A stretch of 30,901 nucleotides of DNA from CAVRZY01 sp963725415 (GCA_963725415.1 CAVRZY010000136.1:1-30901), one strand, 5' to 3'; positions 17,764-26,033 are shown, counted from the stretch's first letter. Translations and numbers: made by a program. The notes: generated from the letters alone by a model not told the origin.

Positions 17764-18774
17764 ATGAAGATCGTGCGGTTGAATCTGCGGCACACCTGGA
17801 CCGTGGCCATCTCCTCGAGCGCTTATCGCGACAACCTGCACGTGCGCTACAGCCGCGACGGCGTGACCGGCCTGGGCGAAGGCGCCCCGCTAGCTCGATA
17901 CCAGGAAGATGCGAAGTCCACCCAGCAGGCCGTCGAGTCCGTGCGCCAGTTGCTGACCTCGGCCGACCCGTGGCAATTCTCCAAGCTGATGGCCGAAGTC
18001 TTCCGGCGGATTGAAGGGCGGTACGCAGCCAAGGCGGCCATCGACATCGCGCTGATGGACTGGGTGGGCCAGAGACTGGGCGTGCCGCTGTACCGCTATT
18101 TCGGGCTGGATCGCCGCGATACGCCGGTGACCACGTTCTCGATCGGCATCGACACGCCCGAGATCACGCGCCAGAAAGTGCGCGAGGCGGAAGCGTTCCC
18201 CATCCTGAAAATCAAGGTGGGCCTGGACACCGATGAGGCCACCATCGAGGCGGTGCGCAGCGTAACCCGCAAGCCCCTGCGCGCGGACGCCAACGAGGGC
18301 TGGAAGAACAAAGAGGAAGCGGTGCGCAAGATCAACTGGCTGGAGAAGCAGGGCGTCGAGTTCGTCGAGCAGCCCATGCCCGCCTCGATGCTCGAGGACA
18401 TCCGCTGGGTGCGCAGCCGCGTCCATATCCCGCTGATCGCCGACGAGGCCTGCCTGCATCCCGCCGACATTCCCAGGCTGGTCAACTCCTTCGACGGGGT
18501 GAACATCAAGCTGATGAAGTGCGGCGGGATTCTGGAGGCCTACCGCATGATCCAGATCGCCAAATCGCTGGGGCTGAAGACCATGCTGGGCTGCATGATC
18601 GAAAGCTCCATCGGGGTTACAGCCGCGGCGCACCTGTCGCCGCTGGTGGACTACGCCGACCTGGACGGAAACCTGCTGATCGCCAACGACCCCTACGCGG
18701 GGGTGCGGGTCGAAAAGGGGAAGCTGATTCTACCGGAGGGGCCCGGCCTGGGCCTCAAGCCGGCGGCGGCGTAG
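17764..18774 (+). CDS. dipeptide epimerase (enolase superfamily, L-Ala-D/L-Glu type)
   Basis: A 336-residue protein from the ATG at 17764, where family similarity begins (MKIVRLNLRHTW). An in-frame GTG at 17683 that overlaps the previous stop would add 27 residues (MNRREWISGTC...), partly encoded by the hairpin repeat. Those residues could be a broken Tat-like leader. The muconate-lactonising subgroup signature is complete: Lys149-Ile-Lys151 for acid/base chemistry, metal ligands Asp175 (RADANEG), Glu202 (VEQP) and Asp227 (IADEA), Lys252 (KLMKCGG), and the DLD motif at 299-301. DLD near the C-terminus is typical of dipeptide epimerases that interconvert L-Ala-D-Glu and L-Ala-L-Glu. The coupling to an NlpC/P60 endopeptidase supports murein peptide recycling. 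Its 3' end overlaps the rmuC 3' end by 20 bases. Confidence 0.88.
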   Translation: MKIVRLNLRHTWTVAISSSAYRDNLHVRYSRDGVTGLGEGAPLARYQEDAKSTQQAVESVRQLLTSADPWQFSKLMAEVFRRIEGRYAAKAAIDIALMDWVGQRLGVPLYRYFGLDRRDTPVTTFSIGIDTPEITRQKVREAEAFPILKIKVGLDTDEATIEAVRSVTRKPLRADANEGWKNKEEAVRKINWLEKQGVEFVEQPMPASMLEDIRWVRSRVHIPLIADEACLHPADIPRLVNSFDGVNIKLMKCGGILEAYRMIQIAKSLGLKTMLGCMIESSIGVTAAAHLSPLVDYADLDGNLLIANDPYAGVRVEKGKLILPEGPGLGLKPAAA

Positions 18775-20056
18775 AGCCTTCCGCTTCGGCCGGCGCTTCC
18801 ATATCGGCAGCTTCGAGCCGGCGGGCAGACCGGTCGATCGTCTCCAGCGCCTCGATGTCAGCTTCCGATGCAGCGCTCAATTCCCTGAACTTCCGCGCGC
18901 TCACCAGGACCCGAGTTTCCAGAGAGCCCACGGCCTTGTTGTAAGCTTCGACCGCGTTCTCCAGCCCTCGGCGCAAATCCCCGAAGTGTCCAGAGAGCGT
19001 GCAGAGCCGTTCGTAAAGCTGCTTTCCGAGGTCGGAGATGGCCTGGGCGTTCTTGGCAAGGTTCTCCTGCTTCCAGCCATAGGCCACGGCCTGGAGGAGA
19101 GCAATCAGGGTGGTGGGGCTGGCCGGAATGACGCGCTGCTCGACGCCAAACTCGATGAGGCTGGCATCCTGCTCCAGGGCGGCGCTGAAAAAGACCTCCC
19201 CCGGCAGGAACATCACCGCGAATTCCGGGGCCGGCTCGAACTGTTTCCAATACGCCTTGGCCCCCAGGCGCAGGATGTGGGCGCGGATCTGGCCGGCGTG
19301 CTCTTTGAGTTTTCCCGTTTTGGCCGCTTCGTCGGAGGTTTCCAGCGCTTCTAGATAGGCCTTCAACGACACCTTGGCATCCACCACCACGCGCTTGTTG
19401 TTGGGCAGATAGACCACCAGGTCGGGCCGCAAACGGCCTTCCTCGGTATCCACGGACTCCTGCTGAACAAAGTCGCAATGCTCCATCATTCCGGCCATCT
19501 CGACGACCCGGCGGAGCTGCATTTCGCCCCACCGCCCGCGGACCTTGGGAGCGCTCAGGGCGGAGACCAGATGGGCGGTTTCGCTCTGGAGCTGGGATTG
19601 AACCGTGGCCATCGAGCGGACCTGCTCGGTCAAGCCGGCGTAGGCGGCGACCCGCGCCTTTTCGACTTCCTGGATCTGGCGATCCACTTTTTCCAGCGAT
19701 TCACCGACCGGTTTGACCAGTTCCTGGATGGCTTTCTGGCGGCCGTCAAGGTCTTCCCTGGCCAGCATCTGGTGTTTCTCCAGGGTCGCCCTGGCCAGCT
19801 CGAGGAAGGCCTGGTTATTGCTTTTCAGGGCCTCGGCCGAGAGGGCGCTGAAGGCGTCGGAGAGCTTTTGCCGGGCCTCATTGAGGATAGCGAGCTTTTC
19901 TTCCGCCGCCTTGCGCTCCTGCTCCAGCCGAGCCTCCAGTTCGGCTTGCTTGGCCTGGAGGCGCTCGGCCAGAACGGCGCGCTCGGTCCGGAAATAGAGC
20001 CAGACCGCCAGGCCGCCGGCCAGCATACCGGCCAGCGCGATCAGCGCAAATTCCAT
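18755..20056 (-). CDS. rmuC: DNA recombination protein RmuC
   Basis: A 433-residue protein. A membrane helix at about 3-22 is followed by a long coiled coil (about 25-150, rich in Glu, Ala and Lys) and the RmuC domain (about 155-390). Recognisable pieces are VRGRWGEMQLRRVVEMAGM, LRPDLVVYLPNNKRVVVDAK, MFLPGEVFFSAALEQD, and VIPASPTTLIALLQAVAYGW. RmuC is a conserved nuclease-like protein that limits inversions between short inverted repeats and has been tied to DNA damage tolerance and phage defence. The catalytic-type Asp and Lys in VVVDAK are present. The tail (about 405-433) is an acidic, Pro-rich low-complexity end that overlaps the epimerase gene convergently. Confidence 0.95.
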   Translation of the reverse strand: MEFALIALAGMLAGGLAVWLYFRTERAVLAERLQAKQAELEARLEQERKAAEEKLAILNEARQKLSDAFSALSAEALKSNNQAFLELARATLEKHQMLAREDLDGRQKAIQELVKPVGESLEKVDRQIQEVEKARVAAYAGLTEQVRSMATVQSQLQSETAHLVSALSAPKVRGRWGEMQLRRVVEMAGMMEHCDFVQQESVDTEEGRLRPDLVVYLPNNKRVVVDAKVSLKAYLEALETSDEAAKTGKLKEHAGQIRAHILRLGAKAYWKQFEPAPEFAVMFLPGEVFFSAALEQDASLIEFGVEQRVIPASPTTLIALLQAVAYGWKQENLAKNAQAISDLGKQLYERLCTLSGHFGDLRRGLENAVEAYNKAVGSLETRVLVSARKFRELSAASEADIEALETIDRSARRLEAADMEAPAEAEGSTPPPA

Positions 20057-20139
20057 AAAACAATCTCCCGCGGGCCTGTTTTCCTTAGCCGCACGCTATG
20101 GCCAATTCTACTAGATTCGGCCCCTGCGAAAATTGTGCT

Positions 20140-20779
20140 CGGATTCTCTTCACGGGCTTGGTGGACCTGCCGATCTTCTCGGCGGCGTTCACCGGGGTGG
20201 CGCTCACTTCCGGCTTCGGCAGCGGCAGTATCGTCACCTACTTGCAGCAAGGGACGGCCGGCACGGCGGCCAACGCCCTGGCCACCAACTCGACCTACTT
20301 CGAGAACATGAAGAAGGGAGGCTGCCCGGCTAACTTCTTCCTGGTCAACCCGGAAGCGGCCGGCGGCAGCGCCACGGTGCTGCGCAACGGCTCCAACTTC
20401 ACCTACCACGCGCTCCAGATGGAACTCCGGCGCGCTCCTCGGCGGGCTTCCTGTTCAACTTCAACTAAACCTTCAGCAAGGGCCTCACCCACTAGCACGC
20501 GGACTCGCAGAGCTCCGGCGCCAACTACTACACCCTGCGCAACGGGGGGACGAACAAAGGCCTCTCGCCCTACGACCTCACGCACCAGTACAAGGCCAAC
20601 TGGATCTATGAGGTGCCGTTCGGGCGGGGCCACAGGTGGGCGGCTCGACGGCGGCCAACGTCAGCACGAGTACGCTCTCAAGCACCTTCGGCCAGACCAC
20701 CTCTTACTACACTGACATCTCGACCACCAACGATCCCGGCGGACGGATCGTGCAGTTAGTGCTGCGCATCAACTTCTAA
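20140..20779 (+). pseudogene. remnant of an Oar-like TonB-dependent receptor, C-terminal part
   Basis: Only the last barrel segments of a receptor of about 1,000 residues are present. LVDLPIFSAAFTGVAL leads to FTYHALQMELRR. The frame then shifts, and GGFLFNFN runs into a TAA where TAC would be expected (FNFN-stop-TFSKGLTH). A second stop (TAG at about 20500) follows, then LSPYDLTHQYKANWIYEVPF. After GRGHRW the text jumps, through an internal deletion, to the true C-terminus (GGRIVQLVLRINF-stop at 20779). Substitution stop codons as well as a frameshift and a deletion make this a genuine pseudogene rather than a sequencing artefact. The ending -RINF is typical of Acidobacteria receptors with an N-terminal carboxypeptidase-regulatory domain. 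Confidence 0.75.
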
Positions 20780-20819
20780 GGAGGCTTCGCCTCAGGCCGA
20801 CGAGGCATGTTGCAGCGCC

Positions 20820-21055
20820 GTCTTCACCGCAGAGGCGCAAAGGACCCAAAGGGGGCGCAGAGAAATGCTGAGAGGTTTTCTCCGCGTTGCCTCGGCGGCC
20901 TCTGCGTCTTTGCGGTGAGAAGAACTTGACTTATTCACGTCAAGTTCTCAACGTCAAGCCTGGGCTAGACAGTTTCTCGCAAAGAGCGCGAAGAGGATCC
21001 GTGTCTTCGCGTGCTTGGGGGTTTCTTTGCGTTTTTGCGCGAAAACCTCGGAGCC
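20820..21055. repeat. block of three palindromic intergenic repeats
   Basis: Three inverted repeats lie in tandem between the receptor remnant and the permease genes. First, TCACCGCAGAGGCGCAAAG (near 20824-20842) pairs imperfectly with CTCTGCGTCTTTGCGGTGA (near 20900-20918). Second, GAACTTGAC (20922-20930) pairs perfectly with GTCAAGTTC (20939-20947) across an 8-base loop. Third, TTTCTCGCAAAGAGCGCGAAG (near 20973) pairs imperfectly with CTTTGCGTTTTTGCGCGAAA (near 21033). The words CGCAGAGGCGCAAAG and CTCTGCGTCTTTGCGGTG belong, from memory, to a widespread intergenic repeat of Acidobacteria and Planctomycetes. The open frame across this block is an accident of the repeat, and the permease gene starts after it. 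Confidence 0.6.
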
Positions 21056-21090
21056 AGGAACTTTTCGGCCCTCCGTCTCGTAGCTCCACT

Positions 21091-22371
21091 ATGAGGGCGA
21101 TGCGAGTTTTCGAGACGATGGGCGCGCTATTCCAGCAGACCTGGGCCAACGTGTCCCGCAACAAGCTGCGCAGTTTTCTCACCATGTTCGGCATTGCCTG
21201 GGGGATCACGGCCCTGGCCATTATGAACGGCATGGGAGACGGGTTCCGGAATGGCCAGCGCCAGTTCTGGAAGCAGATCGGCAACAACCTGGTGATCGTG
21301 ATGGGCGGGCGCACCGAGCGGGTGACCGCCGGCCAGACGGCGCACCGGTACATCCGGCTCTACGAGCGGGACGTGGAGGCCATCCGCGAGCAGTGCCCGG
21401 ATGTGAAGATGGTCACCAGCGAGGTCAAGAGGTACGGGGTGCGCGCGGTCTCGAGCTTCAACTCGGGCCAGTTCCTGGTGGTGGGCGTCACGCCGGAATA
21501 CCTGCTGATGCGCAACCTGGCCCTGGAGGCGGGGCGGCATATCAGCGAGGCGGATGTCCGCGAAGGCCGGCGCGTGTGCGTGTTGGGAAGCGCGGTCCGC
21601 AAGCAACTGTTCGAGGAACGCCGGGAAGTGCTGGGGCAGCAGATCCGGATCAACGGCCATCCCTACCAGGTGGTGGGGCTGATGGCCGAGAAGCGGCAAT
21701 CCAGCAGCTACGACGGATGGGACAAGGACAAGATCGCCGTAGCCGCACCCAGCCTACGCCGCGACTGCCCGCCCAACAAGGGAACCTACGCCGAGGGTCT
21801 GGTGCAGGCCATCATGTATCAGCCGGCCTCGGCCACCGACTGGAAGACTGCCCAGCGCCAGGTCAGAAGCGTGCTGGGGCGCCTGCACAACTTCGATCCG
21901 GAGGACGAAGCGGCGCTGTTCACTATCGACTACGTGCGCTTGGCCGAGGTATTCGACAAGGTCTTCACCACCGGCGAGATTTTCCTGGCCTTCGTGGCGC
22001 TGGTGACGCTGAGCCTGGGCGGGGTGGGCGTGATGAACACCATGCTGATGGCGGTCTCCGAGCGCACCAACGAAATCGGTTTGAAGAAGGCCCTGGGCGC
22101 CACGCGCCGCCGCATCCTGGCGGATTTCTTCATGGAGGGTTTGCTACTGGCGATTCTGAGCGGGGCGGGAGGTATGGCCTTCGTCGGCCTGCTGGCTACG
22201 CTGGTCAATTCCCTGCCCCAGGAAGGCATGTTTGCGGGCCTTCCGCTTCAGGCGCGGACGCTCATGATCGGTCTGGCCTCGCTGGGAACCGTGGCGGTGA
22301 TTTCGGCTCTTCCGCCGGCCTGGCGAGCTTCGCGCCTCCAGCCGGTGGAGGCGTTGCGCTACGAGAGGTGA
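21091..22371 (+). CDS. MacB-like ABC transporter permease (1)
   Basis: A 426-residue membrane protein with the MacB/FtsX layout. There is one N-terminal helix (LRSFLTMFGIAWGITALAI), a large periplasmic domain (about 60-270), then three C-terminal helices (IFLAFVALVTLSLGGVGVMN, LLAILSGAGGMAFVGLLATL, LMIGLASLGTVAVISALP). The coupling region ERTNEIGLKKALGATRRRI and the end PAWRASRLQPVEALRYE are diagnostic. ATG codons at 21091, 21100 and 21118 are all possible starts; the frame upstream is only repeat DNA. The second permease starts four bases after the stop. MacB-type transporters work by mechanotransmission with a separate or fused ATPase, and no ATPase is in this window. Substrates are unknown; macrolides, peptides or lipoproteins are typical of the family. 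Confidence 0.92.
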   Translation: MRAMRVFETMGALFQQTWANVSRNKLRSFLTMFGIAWGITALAIMNGMGDGFRNGQRQFWKQIGNNLVIVMGGRTERVTAGQTAHRYIRLYERDVEAIREQCPDVKMVTSEVKRYGVRAVSSFNSGQFLVVGVTPEYLLMRNLALEAGRHISEADVREGRRVCVLGSAVRKQLFEERREVLGQQIRINGHPYQVVGLMAEKRQSSSYDGWDKDKIAVAAPSLRRDCPPNKGTYAEGLVQAIMYQPASATDWKTAQRQVRSVLGRLHNFDPEDEAALFTIDYVRLAEVFDKVFTTGEIFLAFVALVTLSLGGVGVMNTMLMAVSERTNEIGLKKALGATRRRILADFFMEGLLLAILSGAGGMAFVGLLATLVNSLPQEGMFAGLPLQARTLMIGLASLGTVAVISALPPAWRASRLQPVEALRYER

Positions 22372-22375
22372 ACAC

Positions 22376-23635
22376 ATGAGCTGGCGAGAGCTGTTCGGAG
22401 AATCCTTCACCTCGCTGAAGTTCTACCGGCGCAGGACCCTGGTGACGGTGCTGAGCCTGGCCTGGGGCGTGGCTTCCTTCATCCTGCTGATGTCCTATGG
22501 CAATGGGTTTGGCGAGCTGATGGAATCGTCGTTCAACGCCGTGGGTCAGGATCTGGTTGTGGTGGTCAATGGGCAAACCAGCCTCCAGGCGGGAGGGTTG
22601 CGGGCGGGGCGGCGGATCCGGCTGGAACGCGAGGACGTGGAAGCGATTCGCGAGAGCGTTCCATTGATTGGGCGGATCTCGCCGGAAAAGTTCACGCGCC
22701 GCCTGACGGTGGTGCGGGGCAACCGCGAAAAGCAGATCCCGGTGAGGGGCGCCAACGCGGAGTACAAGCTGATTCGCAACATGAGCCTGGCAACCGGGCG
22801 GTGGTTCACCGACGAAGACCTGCTCCAGCGCAATCGCGTGGCCGTGCTGGGGGCCAGCGTAGCGCGCCAGTTGTTCAGCGGCATTCCTCCAGAGAGCGAG
22901 GAGATCAGCATCGCCGCGAACCGGTTCACTGTGATCGGCGTGCTGGAACCGAAGGGCCAACTGGCCCAATACAGCAGCAACGACAACGACTGCATCTTCA
23001 TCCCCTACGACAGCATGTCGCTGTTCAGCGACATTCATTATCCGGAGGTGATTGTGTGGACTCCGGTCTCCGGGGTGGCCCGCCGGGAAGCCATCCGGCA
23101 GATGCGCATCACCCTGGCGGGCATTCATCGCTTCTCACCCAACGACACCCGGGCCGTCGAGGTCATAGCGTTCAACGATTTTCTCTACATCGTGGAGGGC
23201 ATGTCGATGGCGGCCAGTGTGCTGGTCGGGTTTATTGGAAGCCTGACGCTGGCCATCGGCGGGGTCGGGCTGGCCAACATCATGCTGGCGTCCGTGGTCG
23301 AGCGGACGCGGGAGATCGGCGTGCTGAAGGCGCTGGGCGGGCGCAAGCGCGCCATTCGCGGCCAGTTTCTCATCGAGGCCCTAATGATCGTGGGCGCAGG
23401 AGGAGTGCTGGGGACTGTTCTGGGGGTGGCCCTGACGCTGGCCATTGGCTCGATGCCCTTGCTGGGGCCCCTGTTTCAAGACGCTGCCGAGAAAGGCGAT
23501 TTGCACTTCCAGGTTTCCCCGGGCTCCATCCTGGTCTCGATTGGAGTACTGTTGACGGTAGGGCTGGTCGCGGGCATGGTCCCCGCGTTCAAGGCCTCCC
23601 GCCTTGACCCCATCGAGGCGCTGCGGTATGAGTAG
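22376..23635 (+). CDS. MacB-like ABC transporter permease (2)
   Basis: A 419-residue paralogue of the previous gene. The start ATG is preceded by GAGAGGTGA, which lies in the end of permease 1, so the two are translationally coupled. The same architecture is seen: an N-terminal helix (LVTVLSLAWGVASFILLM), a periplasmic domain (about 60-275), and C-terminal helices beginning VLVGFIGSLTLAIGGVGLAN, then ALMIVGAGGVLGTVLGVALT and SILVSIGVLLTVGLVAGMV. ERTREIGVLKALGGRKRAI and FKASRLDPIEALRYE match family signatures. Two different permeases side by side suggest a heterodimeric transporter. The ATPase must be encoded elsewhere or was lost. Confidence 0.92.
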   Translation: MSWRELFGESFTSLKFYRRRTLVTVLSLAWGVASFILLMSYGNGFGELMESSFNAVGQDLVVVVNGQTSLQAGGLRAGRRIRLEREDVEAIRESVPLIGRISPEKFTRRLTVVRGNREKQIPVRGANAEYKLIRNMSLATGRWFTDEDLLQRNRVAVLGASVARQLFSGIPPESEEISIAANRFTVIGVLEPKGQLAQYSSNDNDCIFIPYDSMSLFSDIHYPEVIVWTPVSGVARREAIRQMRITLAGIHRFSPNDTRAVEVIAFNDFLYIVEGMSMAASVLVGFIGSLTLAIGGVGLANIMLASVVERTREIGVLKALGGRKRAIRGQFLIEALMIVGAGGVLGTVLGVALTLAIGSMPLLGPLFQDAAEKGDLHFQVSPGSILVSIGVLLTVGLVAGMVPAFKASRLDPIEALRYE

Positions 23636-23653
23636 GAAAAAGGAGTAAGGGCT

Positions 23654-24031
23654 ATGAGTCTGAAATGGGGTGTTCGGCAGATCGGGGACGTGTCGATCCT
23701 GGACCTGAGCGGGCGCATCACGCTAGGGGAAGCCTCGGCCATCCTGCGCGACGAAGTCAGGGACTTGCTCTCCAATGGGCACATAAAAGTCGTGCTGAAC
23801 CTGGCGGAGGTCAGCCACATCGACAGCTCGGGCCTGGGCGAACTGGTCGGCGCTTTCGCGACGGTCGGCAAAGCCGGCGGCAAGCTGAAGCTGCTCAACC
23901 TTCAGAAACGGGTGCGCGACCTGGTGCAGATTACCAAGCTCTACACCGTCTTCGAGAGCTTCACGGACGAGAAAGAGGCGGTGCGTAGCTTCCAGGCCGC
24001 GGCGCCGGCCGGGAGCTCTCCAGCCAGTTGA
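23654..24031 (+). CDS. STAS-domain anti-sigma factor antagonist-like protein
   Basis: A 125-residue single STAS domain protein following a strong AAAAAGGAG. VSILDLSGRITLGEA opens the domain, and the signature HIDSSGLGELVGAF (55-68) contains the serine (58 or 59) that is phosphorylated in SpoIIAA-like proteins. KLKLLNLQKRVRDLVQITKL completes the fold. Such proteins bind a HPK-type anti-sigma kinase and free a sigma factor. No partner kinase or phosphatase is visible here. The gene is 18 bases downstream of the permease pair and probably co-transcribed. Its last 71 bases overlap the end of the convergent DUF4126 gene. Confidence 0.92.
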   Translation: MSLKWGVRQIGDVSILDLSGRITLGEASAILRDEVRDLLSNGHIKVVLNLAEVSHIDSSGLGELVGAFATVGKAGGKLKLLNLQKRVRDLVQITKLYTVFESFTDEKEAVRSFQAAAPAGSSPAS

Positions 24032-24971
24032 CCACCGGCTCGCCCGGCGAGTCCTTGAAGAAGTCGAAGTTCGCCTGCCGCAAGCCTGTCGTTACGACCA
24101 GCCGCTCCATCAACAGCTTCTTCTTGTACCGAACGTCGCGAAGCTTTTCCAAGTCGAACGGGTACTCGCGGAATCGAAACAGCCGGCGCGTGACGAAGAC
24201 CGGGCGATTCCCGGCAAAGCAGAAATAACCGACCGAATTGCGTAAGCGCTTGACCCCTTTTCCCGCCACGCAACGCACCGCCAAGGCGATCTGCTCGTCA
24301 GGATGCTTCTTTTCGAGGTAATCGGCGTATCGCGCCGGGATGTGAGCAGGGGCCTGCCTCCCCAATAAATGCTTGCGCAGCAGCGCAACAATAGCGGTCG
24401 AGTGGACTCGCATCAGCCGGAAGATCTTCGGGAACAGCCACAGGAAAACGGCCAGAAACGCCAGGACGACCCCGAGCATGAAGACGGGGTGCTGCAACGA
24501 CAACCACACCCCGAAGATCGCCAGCAGATCCTCCATAAGGCTGAGGCCAATGTTGGAGAAAGGTTCGGGACTGTGGTTCACCATCAGGCGCGCGCTGGCC
24601 TTGGCCGAGTGGCCGGTCAGCGCAACGCCGCCACACAGGATAGCGACAGTCCATTTGGTGACAGGATCCACCGAGCCGACCGCCGTAGCGCCCAAGAAGG
24701 CCGCGCCCAGCGGCCGGATGAGCGTGTGGATCGAGTCCCAGATGCTATCCACCCAGGGGATCTTGTCGGCGAAGAATTCCAGCAGGTAGGCCAGCCCCGC
24801 CGCAGCCAGGATGTAGGTGTTACTGAGGACCTGCAAGTGCGACAGGCTCGGGTGCAGGGTAATCAGGCCGAGGCGCACCCCCAGGCCTACGGCCAGGACG
24901 GTAGCATACAGCCTGAATCCCGCCACGAGGCCCAGCCCCAGCGTGGAGCCCAGCAAGGCAACCGTATCCAT
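23961..24971 (-). CDS. DUF4126-domain membrane protein
   Basis: A 336-residue protein. The first 200 residues are hydrophobic and match the DUF4126 family: LGLVAGFRLYATVLAVGL, LEFFADKIPWVDSIWDSIHT, RPLGAAFLGATAV, and NHSPEPFSNIGLSLMEDLLA. About five membrane helices are likely. The C-terminal 130 residues are soluble and basic (RQAPAHIPARYADYLEKKHP, GYFCFAGNRPVFVTRRLFRF), resembling a PH-like domain, and are less recognisable. The function of the family is unknown. The start is three bases after the stop of the Gfo/Idh/MocA gene, so the two are co-transcribed. The 3' end runs 71 bases into the STAS gene, and the last residues (PAPRPGSYAPPLSRP) look like read-through beyond the conserved part. 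Confidence 0.85.
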   Translation of the reverse strand: MDTVALLGSTLGLGLVAGFRLYATVLAVGLGVRLGLITLHPSLSHLQVLSNTYILAAAGLAYLLEFFADKIPWVDSIWDSIHTLIRPLGAAFLGATAVGSVDPVTKWTVAILCGGVALTGHSAKASARLMVNHSPEPFSNIGLSLMEDLLAIFGVWLSLQHPVFMLGVVLAFLAVFLWLFPKIFRLMRVHSTAIVALLRKHLLGRQAPAHIPARYADYLEKKHPDEQIALAVRCVAGKGVKRLRNSVGYFCFAGNRPVFVTRRLFRFREYPFDLEKLRDVRYKKKLLMERLVVTTGLRQANFDFFKDSPGEPVVNWLESSRPAPRPGSYAPPLSRP

Positions 24972-24974
24972 GGG

Positions 24975-25991
24975 CTAACACCTGGCCGCCAGCGCCTCGC
25001 CGTTGCGGCTGCGGGATTCCTCTATCAGCCTGGTCAGCTTCACGGCCGCCGCGGATTCCTCGGGCCGGCACAGTTCCGGCTTCCGCCCCTCGATGCAGCA
25101 ATCCAGGAAGTATTCGATTTCAGCTTGGTATCCGTCGGTATCGCTCAAGGGTAGGACTTCAGCCTCACCATCGGCGCGGTAGAGCGTGGGCGGCACACCA
25201 GCCGAGTCGAACTCGATGGTGCCGCCGTCGGCCACGACGGTGTATTCCATCGAGAACGGGTACGCCTTGGGATGATGCCAGCCGCCCGAGATCACCACCG
25301 CACCGATACCGGGATAGTGGAGCTGCGCGGTGATCCAGTCGATGCCATGCGGCATGTCCTCATAGCCGATGGCAGACACGGACTCCGGTTTGCCGAACAC
25401 CTGCAAACAGAAATCGACGTCATGGATGAGCAGGTCGAAGACGCCGCCGCCGCTGAGGGCCCTGTCGTTCAGCCAGGCGCTCCAGCCGGGGGCGGCGCAG
25501 CGGCGGCGGAGAATCGCCGAGCGAATGGCGCCCAGCCGGCCGGACTTCAGCATCTCGGCCGTCACTTTGTAACTGGGAAAGAAGCGCAGCACCTGCGCCA
25601 CCATCAGCAGCCGGCCCGCGTTCTCGGCTTCCGCGATCATCTGGTCCGCCTCCTCTCCGGAAAGCGCCATCGGCTTTTCCACCAAGACGTGCTTGCCGGC
25701 GCGCAAGGTTGCGATAGTCACCGGCGCGTGCAGATAGGTGGGGAGGCACAGGTCCACCGCCTCGATCTCGCGATCCCGCAGCGCCTCGTAGGGGTCGCTG
25801 TACTTGTGGAGCGCCGAGAAGTCCATCTTCTCGCCCGGTCCGCCTATATTGCCCTGAATCCCACTCAGGTCGCCGGTCAACTGCTGAGGGACATCGCTCA
25901 CCACGGCCACCAGCTCCGCCTGCGGAATCCTCTTCAGGGCTTTCAGATGGGTGCTGCCCATGAAGCCCAGTCCGAACACACCGATTTTCAT
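24975..25991 (-). CDS. Gfo/Idh/MocA-family NAD(P)-dependent dehydrogenase
   Basis: A 338-residue protein. The Rossmann start MKIGVFGLGFMGSTHLKAL has the GxGxxG loop, EKP at 105-107 supplies the catalytic-type Lys106, and the substrate-site segment GGGVFDLLIHDVDF holds His190 and Asp193. These enzymes oxidise inositol, sugars or sugar derivatives, or reduce their keto forms; the exact substrate cannot be told. It is coupled to the DUF4126 gene downstream. On the upstream side the intergenic stretch leads to the inverted-repeat element at 26034. Confidence 0.93.
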   Translation of the reverse strand: MKIGVFGLGFMGSTHLKALKRIPQAELVAVVSDVPQQLTGDLSGIQGNIGGPGEKMDFSALHKYSDPYEALRDREIEAVDLCLPTYLHAPVTIATLRAGKHVLVEKPMALSGEEADQMIAEAENAGRLLMVAQVLRFFPSYKVTAEMLKSGRLGAIRSAILRRRCAAPGWSAWLNDRALSGGGVFDLLIHDVDFCLQVFGKPESVSAIGYEDMPHGIDWITAQLHYPGIGAVVISGGWHHPKAYPFSMEYTVVADGGTIEFDSAGVPPTLYRADGEAEVLPLSDTDGYQAEIEYFLDCCIEGRKPELCRPEESAAAVKLTRLIEESRSRNGEALAARC

Positions 25992-26033
25992 AAGAACGAT
26001 TATCGCAGCCCAGCCACCGAGCCGGTGTCAGGC

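Noticed and set aside
20887..21090. N-terminal extension of the first permease
   Set aside because: The extra 68 codons translate palindromic repeat DNA; family similarity starts after 21091.
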